Shown piece by piece: positions 8,286-15,606 of a DNA stretch of 33,015 nt. Source of the DNA: Methanobacteriota archaeon (GTDB lineage: Archaea; Thermoplasmatota; Poseidoniia; Poseidoniales; Poseidoniaceae); the NCBI GenBank assembly GCA_002710205.1, contig PAJN01000054.1:1-33015 (forward strand), in the 5' to 3' direction. Within the stretch, counting starts at the first letter, position 1; every line of letters starts with the position of its first letter. Both the position numbers and the translations under genes were made by a program. A model generated the notes under the pieces. That model did not search any database and was not told the DNA's origin. It saw nothing but the letters and a program-made list of their open reading frames with translations.

Positions 8286-10715
8286 ATGCGTATGAAGATA
8301 GCATCACTTTTGTTAGTGTCTATTTTGTTGGCATCAACTGTCCCTACATCCATTGGATATAGTAATGGGGTATACAAACGAGGCAGCAGCGGATGTAATT
8401 GTCACGGATACAACACGGTAACAATTTCAATGAGTGGCCAACCTTCATCATACACTCCAGGAACTACCTATACTCTACAGATTTCTGTTAGCACCGGAAG
8501 TTCTGGTAATGGCGGATTTAGTTTGGATGTGAATAAAGGAACACTATCAGCTGGCGGCGTTGGAATTATGGCTGTGAAGGTAAACTCCGCAGGAGACAGC
8601 GCAACACACACTACCAATAGTCACCGTAGTTGGAGCGTTGATTGGACTGCACCTTCTGCTGGTTCAGGCTCAGTACAGTTCGATATATCGGCGGTTTCAG
8701 CAAATGGAAACGGAGGAACAGGTGGAGATGTTTGGGGCGACACTACAATCACAGTACCCGAAGGCGGAACTCCACCGTCTAACAATCCCCCGTCCGTATC
8801 ATCGGTCCTTCTGAGCCCTGCGAACCCAGTAACCACAGATAATTTAATCCTGACTTATACTTATCAGGACCCAGATGGTGACGCTGAATCTGGAACAATG
8901 ATTCGTTGGTATAAGGACGGATTGCTAGAATCTTCGAGAAATGACCAGACAACCGTCCCATCATCTCTAACTTCGAAAGGAGAATATTGGAATGTTACAG
9001 TTACTCCAAGTGATGGAACAGATGATGGCAGCCCAGTTCACTCATCCAATTTACTAGTCGTTAACTCGATTCCGTTCGTAAATTCAGCTGAAATTACTCC
9101 AACAGATGCGTTGGAATCAGATGATTTAACGCTAATTCACTTATCTTCTGATGCTGACAATGATGTCGTAGCAGTCAGCGATACAGAATGGTATGTAGAC
9201 GGATCCAAGGTTTCAGCATTTGATGGAGATACAACAATTCCTTCTGTTGCAATTCGAGACGGGGACGTTTGGTATGCCAAGATAAGAGTAAATGATGGAG
9301 AGGTAGACAGCGACTGGTTTACAACGCAAGATATCACAATTGGTAGCGATAATACGCCTCCTACAATGGTAAGTGTATCTCTCTCCGGCGGGCCGTTCAC
9401 GACAATAGACGATTTACAAGCCACTGCACAAGCAACAGATGCCGATAATGACGCTCTAACCTATGAATGGGACTGGCCTGCAACAAATGGCGCTGTTTCA
9501 TCATCTACATTACCCTCATTTTACACCGAAAAGGGAGAATCCTGGACTGTGAGGTGTAGAGTTACTGATGGAGTTGTATATTCAGATTGGATGGAAAGTA
9601 GCGCAGTGATTATTCAAAACACTGCCCCGGTGTTGAATGAGTTGAACATCGATCAAGATACTGTATTCTTCGATACTGAGGCAACTTATTCTTACGACGC
9701 ATCAGATATAGATGGAGACGCCCTTTCCACTTCAGAAACTTGGGATATCACTGGGGATATTTTGACTCTGACTCTGTCCGTATACGATGATGAAATGGCT
9801 TATTCCAACACATTAAGCGACACTGTGCAAATTGTCAATTCATTGCCAACCCTTTCGTATGATGGACCATTATCTCAAAGCGCCCTAATTCCACTTAGCC
9901 CAACAATTCAATCTGATGATGCCAATGGAGATACAGTTACAACATCCTGGCAATGGATGAGAAACGGATTCATGACTGATGAAAATGGAAGCACAATTTC
10001 TGAGAGTAAATTGGGCGCAGGCGATATATGGACAGCAATGGTTACTCCGAACGATGGCCAAGACGATGGACCTGTTTTGATGATTGATTTCACTATTTCA
10101 AATACCGCTCCAACAGCGAGTATTACCGCGCCAGAATCTCTCATCCAAGGGGCGATGGTGACCTTCTCTGCAATGAGCTCATCCGATATTGACGGGGCAG
10201 TTGTAAATGCAATATGGAGCATCGACGGTACTGTAATGCATAACGGTATGACTTTCACTACAATTATGACTCAGCAACTAGATCTGCAAGTAAAAGTAAT
10301 CGATGATTTGGGTGCAGACGATGTTTATTCACAGACTTTTACTGGAACACAGGCTCCAAAGGCAACCAATACACAGGTCAAATTGGATGGCAGCGATGTG
10401 ATCATCACTTGGGAAGGAGAATCTCAAGAATGGGCAGTCGTACATAATGGGCAATTAATTGACACTACTTCTGAACTGAAGTATCGCCATACACCAACTA
10501 TGGAAGGCCAACATGTCTACAGCGTGATGCCTGTTATTGATGGCCAAACAATCCAAGACGGCAGCATGGGTTCAACCGATTCGGTTGAATTAACCTCGAG
10601 CCTTGTTCCAGAAGCTCCGGGGCCTAGTGACACTGCGGGATTAGTTTTCAGCATCATTTTGTTATTGGTGGGATTAATTGGTGTGGCATTTTCATTCCTT
10701 CCTAGGAGGGATTGA
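8286..10715 (+). CDS. Secreted, TM-anchored Ig-repeat protein with N-terminal CxCH and Reeler-like domain
   Basis: An 809-residue protein with an N-terminal signal peptide (residues 1-25). Directly after it is GSSGCNCHGYN, a Cys-x-Cys-His motif, followed by a domain to about 155 that resembles the choice-of-anchor V/Reeler group (SYTPGTTYTLQI, HRSWSVDWTAP, GSVQFDISAVSANGNG). Bacterial relatives usually have Cys-x-x-Cys-His here. Then come about six tandem Ig/cadherin-like modules of some 80-95 residues (about 165-700), each with a D-x-D-x-D type loop such as DPDGDAES, DADNDVV, DADNDAL and DIDGDAL that may bind calcium. One membrane helix near the C-terminus ends in LPRRD. Two ATGs (8286 and 8292) are possible starts. 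The stop is immediately followed by the next ATG. Heme or metal binding by the motif is speculative. Confidence 0.82.
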   Translation: MRMKIASLLLVSILLASTVPTSIGYSNGVYKRGSSGCNCHGYNTVTISMSGQPSSYTPGTTYTLQISVSTGSSGNGGFSLDVNKGTLSAGGVGIMAVKVNSAGDSATHTTNSHRSWSVDWTAPSAGSGSVQFDISAVSANGNGGTGGDVWGDTTITVPEGGTPPSNNPPSVSSVLLSPANPVTTDNLILTYTYQDPDGDAESGTMIRWYKDGLLESSRNDQTTVPSSLTSKGEYWNVTVTPSDGTDDGSPVHSSNLLVVNSIPFVNSAEITPTDALESDDLTLIHLSSDADNDVVAVSDTEWYVDGSKVSAFDGDTTIPSVAIRDGDVWYAKIRVNDGEVDSDWFTTQDITIGSDNTPPTMVSVSLSGGPFTTIDDLQATAQATDADNDALTYEWDWPATNGAVSSSTLPSFYTEKGESWTVRCRVTDGVVYSDWMESSAVIIQNTAPVLNELNIDQDTVFFDTEATYSYDASDIDGDALSTSETWDITGDILTLTLSVYDDEMAYSNTLSDTVQIVNSLPTLSYDGPLSQSALIPLSPTIQSDDANGDTVTTSWQWMRNGFMTDENGSTISESKLGAGDIWTAMVTPNDGQDDGPVLMIDFTISNTAPTASITAPESLIQGAMVTFSAMSSSDIDGAVVNAIWSIDGTVMHNGMTFTTIMTQQLDLQVKVIDDLGADDVYSQTFTGTQAPKATNTQVKLDGSDVIITWEGESQEWAVVHNGQLIDTTSELKYRHTPTMEGQHVYSVMPVIDGQTIQDGSMGSTDSVELTSSLVPEAPGPSDTAGLVFSIILLLVGLIGVAFSFLPRRD

Positions 10716-11819
10716 ATGAGATTCAAAGTAGCCTTGGTACTGTTATTGATGATTCTGTCAACTACAATTTCTACTGCGAACCCCGGCGGTAAAGGCGATT
10801 CAGTACGCTCAAGAGACTGTGCCGGTTCTTGTCATGGCTCATCCTCAACGAACGGCGTATCTGGTGCTGAGTTAGATATTCAGTACCCTGATGAAGTCTA
10901 TGCGGGACTACTAATGGAAATTGAAACTACGATTAGTTTCGCAGAAGTTAGTTCGAATAATATGGTTGGAATGACGCTATTGGTCAATGAAGATGGTGCT
11001 AAAGATTTGCCAGCAAATGATGGCTGGGGAGTAGTTACCGATCCCAATGGTGGGACCAACAATTATGTTGAGATCATCGATTCATTTTCGATAAATAGCA
11101 TGGTTGAGCGAACATGGACATTACGTGCTCCATCTAGCCCAGGAGTATACGAATTATACCTCGCAGTACAGCACGGAACTCCTGATGGCGGTGTAGCAAT
11201 GACCGGAATTTCCGACGCCAAGCAGGTTGTAGTCAGTGAAGTCCCAGAGAACCTTCCACGTCTATCTCCAGATTGGGAGCCTGTGAATACTAGACTAATT
11301 GGGGAAGCGACAGAGATTACATTACAGACACTAAATACAGATTCTGTAACTGTAGAGTTGAAAAACGGTGGCGAAGTAATTACAATTCCAGTTGTTGATG
11401 ACAAATTCACAATTCCCGCAGCAGTGAACCCCGGTGTAGTTGAATGGAGGGTAATCATGGAAGGCGAAGGACCTACACAACAATCACCATGGTTCAGAAT
11501 TACAGCTCAAGAACCTGGCTGGGAAGTAGACGAATTTGCATTATATCTCCAAGGATTTGCTCTTTTCATTCTCTGCATTGGATTAGTTGTTTTACAAAGG
11601 CCGAAGGGCAAAGAAATCGAATCGAGCAAGTATGACAATACAGCAGATGTAACATCACAATTTGGTAGAATCCAGGGCTCATCTCCTGCTATGGTTGACT
11701 TGCCCACTACGGGCCCTCCGGTTCCAGAAGGAGGGCTTCCTGAAGGCTGGACAATGGAACAATGGGAATATTATGGGCAAGAACATCTCGATAATTTAGC
11801 AAGAGGTGGTCAACAATGA
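10716..11819 (+). CDS. Secreted, TM-anchored protein with CxxxCH motif and GWT-EQW-YG tail
   Basis: A 367-residue protein starting on the base after the previous stop codon. A signal peptide (1-21) precedes GGKGDSVRSRDCAGSCHGSSS, which holds a Cys-x-x-x-Cys-His motif at about 35-40, then a beta-sandwich domain (to about 170) of the same general type as the preceding protein, including SSPGVYELYLAVQHG. A second beta domain runs to about 265. A membrane helix (about 273-292, FALYLQGFALFILCIGLVVL) leads to a cytoplasmic region of about 75 residues that ends in LPEGWTMEQWEYYGQEHLDN, a short Trp/Tyr motif after a Pro/Gly linker. The paired Cys-His proteins and the coupled membrane protein downstream suggest one extracytoplasmic complex; the reaction is unknown. 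Confidence 0.8.
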   Translation: MRFKVALVLLLMILSTTISTANPGGKGDSVRSRDCAGSCHGSSSTNGVSGAELDIQYPDEVYAGLLMEIETTISFAEVSSNNMVGMTLLVNEDGAKDLPANDGWGVVTDPNGGTNNYVEIIDSFSINSMVERTWTLRAPSSPGVYELYLAVQHGTPDGGVAMTGISDAKQVVVSEVPENLPRLSPDWEPVNTRLIGEATEITLQTLNTDSVTVELKNGGEVITIPVVDDKFTIPAAVNPGVVEWRVIMEGEGPTQQSPWFRITAQEPGWEVDEFALYLQGFALFILCIGLVVLQRPKGKEIESSKYDNTADVTSQFGRIQGSSPAMVDLPTTGPPVPEGGLPEGWTMEQWEYYGQEHLDNLARGGQQ

Positions 11820-12325
11820 TTTCCGCTGGTACTTTCCATGTAATTTCTACCGAACTGACAATTGGAATGTTTGCTTTGGCCGGAGTAGCCTTCTTACTTT
11901 GCGCAATTCAAAAGGGACCGATGTCGAGAGAGTCTGTTGCCCATTGGGCTTTACTTGGCGGTTTGATAGCAACCCCTTTCGCAATAATCAGTGGAGTAAA
12001 TGCAGTTCCAAGTGAAGGGATAGACGACCCAATTTTGGCCAACAAGCTATTGCTATCTATGGCTTCTGCAGGACTGGCAGTAGGCATTCTGCTACGAAGG
12101 AAATGGGGTGGAGAAGTTGACATTCGACATTCTAGTATCGGTATGATCTCAGTTGGCTTAATGCTTGCAACAGCAGGCATGGGTGGAGAATATTCACGTG
12201 GAGAAACCCTTCTGCTATTCATCCCAAAGGAAACAGTCATGCTGTTCCCAATTTGGGCCAGCATCGTATTGCTAATAATCGGGATGGCGATAGTTGGAAA
12301 ATCAGCCATAGAGCATAGAAGCTGA
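11816..12325 (+). CDS. Four-helix membrane protein, DUF2231-like
   Basis: A 169-residue membrane protein with four hydrophobic helices (about 8-30, 43-62, 77-95, 103-123) and a fifth C-terminal one (about 141-161). The order of features resembles DUF2231 proteins: an N-terminal histidine before helix 1 (FHVISTELTIG), a Gly/Pro helix (GLIATPFAIISGV), and a TAGMGGEYSRGE segment like the family's glycine-rich loop. DUF2231 proteins often sit with cytochromes or redox genes, though their function is not established. The ATG overlaps the previous stop (ATGA), so it is coupled to the two Cys-His proteins. Its C-terminal 24 bases overlap the convergent PAC2 gene. Confidence 0.72.
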   Translation: MISAGTFHVISTELTIGMFALAGVAFLLCAIQKGPMSRESVAHWALLGGLIATPFAIISGVNAVPSEGIDDPILANKLLLSMASAGLAVGILLRRKWGGEVDIRHSSIGMISVGLMLATAGMGGEYSRGETLLLFIPKETVMLFPIWASIVLLIIGMAIVGKSAIEHRS

Positions 12326-13102
12326 AGATGGAGAAGGCTCAGAATCAGCACCTTCCATCATACTTCGAATTTGATCTTCCAATTGTTGAGCTTCGGCAAG
12401 CAGTGGTTCATGGTCCAAATCTGCAACAGGTAACATCTTGTTTAGATGCTCAATAATTACTGCAGCTGCCCTAGCATCAGGGAACCTAGGGTCTGCTTCA
12501 ACCATGATGCTCATGATATTTCTTCCCCGACTAGAACCCTCACTGAGCATTGCCCCAGTCATTCCTTTGATTACCCCTTGTTCTAACAATTTGATATCCA
12601 TTCCTTGTAGAATTTCAGCCATCTTTGGCGTTGCTGCAACTCCTAAAACATCAACGTCTTCAGTATCTTCGTATTCAACTAAAGGCTCGTTTCCATTTAG
12701 TCCACCTTTCATGCCTTTCATTGCGAAAGCATCGATTAGAATACCCATTGCTGCATTCTGCTCTTTTGACCATTCGAATAGAGAACTAACAATCTCGTGA
12801 ACCAGTGGGTCAGGAACAATCAATTCACTCATTAGTAGAAGCACTTTGTCACATACTCCTTCCAATTTGCAAATAGGCTCACCGGCATATGCTCGGATTG
12901 GAGGCAGTGGAACGCCATCTTGGACTAAGCAAATAGCTGGGAGTTTGGGATGTGCAACTCCGCCTACGAATTCTAGGTTTAGATGATCAATCAAGAAATG
13001 TGCAACCACACTAGATACCATTCCAACACTAGGAAAACAGCATACTACTAATGCGTCTTCGATGTCAATGTTCTTGTCGAGCCATACTTTTGCTCCTTCC
13101 AT
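12302..13102 (-). CDS. PAC2 family protein (proteasome assembly chaperone-like), copy 1
   Basis: A 266-residue soluble protein of the PAC2 family, whose eukaryotic members help assemble proteasomes and whose archaeal members are of uncertain function. Family features visible are ALVVCCFPSVGMVSSVVAHFL near the N-terminus (a Gly-Phe/Pro-x-x-Gly-x-x-Gly type loop), KLPAICLVQDGVPLPPIRAY, and the C-terminal VEADPRFPDARAAAVIIEHL. The tail is Ser/Pro-rich. The start at 13102 (MEGAKVW) is preferred over the longer open frame because it aligns with the family and lies about 26 bases from a TATA box. It is a paralogue of the gene at 24750 (shared V-G-M-V, the A-x-x-x-P-x-[FY]-P-D-A-R-A-A-A motif and LED-x-x-R). 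Confidence 0.88.
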   Translation of the reverse strand: MEGAKVWLDKNIDIEDALVVCCFPSVGMVSSVVAHFLIDHLNLEFVGGVAHPKLPAICLVQDGVPLPPIRAYAGEPICKLEGVCDKVLLLMSELIVPDPLVHEIVSSLFEWSKEQNAAMGILIDAFAMKGMKGGLNGNEPLVEYEDTEDVDVLGVAATPKMAEILQGMDIKLLEQGVIKGMTGAMLSEGSSRGRNIMSIMVEADPRFPDARAAAVIIEHLNKMLPVADLDHEPLLAEAQQLEDQIRSMMEGADSEPSPSSASMLYG

Positions 13103-13124
13103 GAATTGATGACAGACCTCCTTG

Positions 13125-13132
13125 TGTATAAT
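13125..13132 (-). promoter_or_regulatory. TATA box of PAC2 copy 1
   Basis: The minus strand reads GATTATACACAAGGAGG, with the TATA element centred about 26 bases before the ATG at 13102, so the transcript is likely leaderless. Twelve bases (TATACACAAGGA) are identical to the rhodopsin promoter at nearly the same distance from the start codon. Confidence 0.5.
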
Positions 13133-13195
13133 CTCGCCCCCTATATTGCTCAATGTTACCCCAAGCAATTTGAAGTCGAGCACGCAAGCCTGCTT

Positions 13196-14341
13196 ATGGG
13201 CGGGGAAAGACCACACACATTGTCCCCCTCTGCGTGGAATAGGTACGAAACATGCCCGCGCATGTATTGGTTAAGTCGGCAAAAATTGCCTAGAAAAGCT
13301 GGGATGGCAGCAAGTCTTGGAACTGCAGTCCATGCATCGGTTGAAGATTTATTGCAAATAGATTTGACTGGGCGAGAGTCGAGCGAGACACACTGGTTAC
13401 CCGAGATGGCTGAGAAATTTTTGAAAGAAAGATGGGAGGAAGAAAAAGAGATTTTCTTTGCAACACCTAGAAGGCCAATGTGGAAAGAGAAAGAATGGGA
13501 CAAAGCGAAAAGGATGCAAAGAGGTGCAATCAAAATGCTTCTTGAATTCGTTGGTGCTGCTGGAGTAACTCCTCTAAAAACACCCGTTGGAATCTGGAGA
13601 AACTTATTGTCAAGAGTTATAGCAGTTGAAGGCGAATTAAGAACCAGTGATAATCGATTAATGGGTAGACTAGACATGCTTTTTGCCGATGTAGACTCGA
13701 ATGGCGAATTGCAGGGGTGGGTTGTTGCTGATCTCAAAACTGGCCGTGCGCCAAATGAAAATCTAAAGCCAGAAGTACAACGACAGTTATTGCTCTACAG
13801 AGATATTCTGCTATCAAATAACCCGAATGCACCTCCGGTTAAAACAGAAGGATGGTACACAGAAAATGCGACTAGGTACACCGCATCAGGAGGCTCTGTC
13901 ATGGAAGCGGCTCTCAAAGCGTGGGAAGAAACACAACCGAGCGAATCTCCGCTGGAAGCAACTCCTGGACAATCCTCTTGTGGAGGGTTTTGTGATTGGA
14001 AAGCATGGTGCCCACACTGGTGGAATTGGAGACTAGAAAACGGAACATTGGGCACTGAAGATTTCTCTGATTCTGTGATCTTGTTGCATCACTTCGATGA
14101 AATGAATGGTTCTGGAGTTGCTGAAATCTGTGAACCAGCAAATGCTGAAGGAAGAGCCATGCCGACAGGAATTCAAGTACCGATTAACTTCGATGGCCGT
14201 GGAAAAGAAGCGTTGCAAGAACTACTTGCAACGGGACACCAAGGTCCAATCTTCATTGGTAGTGCTATGACTAACAGAGGCACATGGAGAGTTGGACATT
14301 GGTGCGATGTATTAGCCTGGTCACCCATTCCGGATGCTTGA
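13196..14341 (+). CDS. RecB-like PD-(D/E)XK nuclease with Fe-S-type cysteines
   Basis: A 381-residue nuclease of the RecB/Cas4/AddB-like PD-(D/E)XK group. N-terminal LSPSAWNRYETCPRMYWL is typical of the family. Catalytic elements: H46 (GTAVHASVEDLL), E145, D160 (MGRLDMLFADV), D179-x-K181 (VVADLKTGRA) and the QxxxY motif Q197-Y201 (QLLLYRDI). Four cysteines, C20 plus C262, C266 and C272 (CGGFCDWKAWC), are placed as in Fe-S cluster nucleases, though the first spacing is three residues rather than the usual two. A C-terminal extension of about 95 residues follows the cluster and is not recognised. The start at 13196 was chosen because the longer frame overlaps the divergent PAC2 start. No cas genes are nearby, so a repair or recombination role is more likely than CRISPR adaptation. 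Confidence 0.88.
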   Translation: MGGERPHTLSPSAWNRYETCPRMYWLSRQKLPRKAGMAASLGTAVHASVEDLLQIDLTGRESSETHWLPEMAEKFLKERWEEEKEIFFATPRRPMWKEKEWDKAKRMQRGAIKMLLEFVGAAGVTPLKTPVGIWRNLLSRVIAVEGELRTSDNRLMGRLDMLFADVDSNGELQGWVVADLKTGRAPNENLKPEVQRQLLLYRDILLSNNPNAPPVKTEGWYTENATRYTASGGSVMEAALKAWEETQPSESPLEATPGQSSCGGFCDWKAWCPHWWNWRLENGTLGTEDFSDSVILLHHFDEMNGSGVAEICEPANAEGRAMPTGIQVPINFDGRGKEALQELLATGHQGPIFIGSAMTNRGTWRVGHWCDVLAWSPIPDA

Positions 14342-15148
14342 AACTAGTTGCCGCAAAATCTCTCTAGCGGATTCATCTTCTATTCCATTTGATGAGATTA
14401 ACCAGTCGACATATCGTGGGTCTTCTCTTTCAATACTCTGCAAATCTTTCCCCCGATGTCTTCCGAATGCAACAATATAGGCGCCTTCGTCGATTCTAAT
14501 CCTGCCATTCTTGTCTAGAGACTCAAGGTCTGTTAGAGCCCTGCCCAATTCACTCTCGTCTTTACGAACTTCTCCGCTAATCAACCATTCTTCAATCTCT
14601 TGCAGTGAACGTCTAAAGCTGGAAGGATGATCTCTCATCACTTTCCACAATAACAACAAGCAAGCAGCAGCGTCAGCAGCAGCATTGTGGGCATTTGACA
14701 AATCAATTCCATGTCTTGCACATTGTGCTCCAAGGTTGTGAGGTCTTGGAATTTTCAATCTTCTAACGGCCTCCAGGGTATCTAGAACAACCAATGGCCT
14801 TGGCGGAGTAATCCCACATCTGTAGAATTCGTTTTGGAGAAGAGGCATGTCGAATTTTCTAGCATTATGGCCAACTATTACGGACCCCTCCATCAATTCA
14901 GATAATTCGCTAGCACACTCTTTGAAAATTGGTTTGCCACGAACATCCTGGTCGTAAATTCCATGCACCCTTGAAGCCTCACGGGGTATGGGTCTTTGCG
15001 GGTTAACAATAACGTCGTGATGTATTGGATTTCCGTCTGAATCTGCACCAATCAATGCCACCTGAACAATCCTGTCATTATTGGTAGAAATTCCAGTCGT
15101 TTCTAAGTCGAATGCCAGAACTCTGTGCCCATCCAAAACATCGACCAT
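14321..15148 (-). CDS. DnaQ-like 3'-5' exonuclease with ExoX-type C-terminal domain
   Basis: A 275-residue DEDDh exonuclease. Catalytic residues visible: D14 and E16 (FDLETTG), D100 (VGHNARKFDMPLL), H154 and D159 (HNAAADAAA). Residues about 222-252 (AYIVAFGRHRGKDLQSIE and PRYVDWLIS) form the small domain seen at the end of exonuclease X-like proteins. This suggests DNA repair or proofreading in trans rather than a polymerase subunit, but the substrate cannot be told. The start at 15148 is preferred to an upstream TTG at 15190; it is preceded by a run of eight cytosines on its own strand. The 3' end overlaps the convergent RecB-like nuclease by 21 bases. Confidence 0.9.
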   Translation of the reverse strand: MVDVLDGHRVLAFDLETTGISTNNDRIVQVALIGADSDGNPIHHDVIVNPQRPIPREASRVHGIYDQDVRGKPIFKECASELSELMEGSVIVGHNARKFDMPLLQNEFYRCGITPPRPLVVLDTLEAVRRLKIPRPHNLGAQCARHGIDLSNAHNAAADAAACLLLLWKVMRDHPSSFRRSLQEIEEWLISGEVRKDESELGRALTDLESLDKNGRIRIDEGAYIVAFGRHRGKDLQSIEREDPRYVDWLISSNGIEDESAREILRQLVSSIRNG

Positions 15149-15222
15149 GGGGGGGGCTGAAGGCCGAATCAAATGAACATCACTACACAATTTCTATTTT
15201 CATTATCCTGCCATAGGCGTTC

Positions 15223-15555
15223 ATGGGTATCCGAGATTGGTTCAAGAAAAAGCCTGATGAGCCTGAAGAAATCGTTCACGAGCCGGTCGACTTGCCGGAA
15301 TTAGACAAGGAAGAATTGCTCGAAGAAACCTTGTCCGCACTAGAATCAGCAGAGGTTCAGTTAACCGAAACAGAGGCGGTAGAAGCAACCCCCGAATATG
15401 ACACCGGATTTGTTGAAGTGGAAGATTTGCTCGACGATGAAATGGAATCAAATTATGAACTGAATACAGTTGAAGAAACAGAATTTGATGATTTGTTAGA
15501 GGGAGCTGAGATTATTGGAGATTTACCCTCTGAGGTCGATTTTGAATCGAATTAA
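15223..15555 (+). CDS. Small acidic protein, unknown
   Basis: A 110-residue, very acidic protein. The first ten residues (MGIRDWFKKK) are basic and amphipathic, as in membrane-surface-attaching N-termini; the rest is Glu/Asp-rich with heptad-like leucines (LDKEELLEETLSALESAEV) and probably largely disordered. No cysteines and no known motif. A weak TATA-like stretch (TATTTTCAT, about 15195-15203) lies 26 bases upstream. I do not recognise the family. Codon use resembles the neighbours, so it is probably real. Confidence 0.65.
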   Translation: MGIRDWFKKKPDEPEEIVHEPVDLPELDKEELLEETLSALESAEVQLTETEAVEATPEYDTGFVEVEDLLDDEMESNYELNTVEETEFDDLLEGAEIIGDLPSEVDFESN

Positions 15556-15606
15556 TTTGGTCCATTGAAGGGACAGAGTTAGATAATAAGCACATTAGCG
15601 AGAGTT

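Noticed and set aside
12438-12800. Open plus-strand frame of 120 codons opposite the PAC2 gene
   Set aside because: It is antisense to a well-supported gene, has no recognisable domain and its composition is that of a complementary-strand shadow.
13196-14341. Cas4 and a CRISPR locus
   Set aside because: The nuclease has Cas4-like cysteines, but no repeats, cas1 or cas2 are present and the protein is much longer than Cas4.
15149-15156. Run of eight G bases, possible frameshift site
   Set aside because: It lies directly upstream of the exonuclease ATG, outside the coding frame, so it does not disrupt or join any gene.
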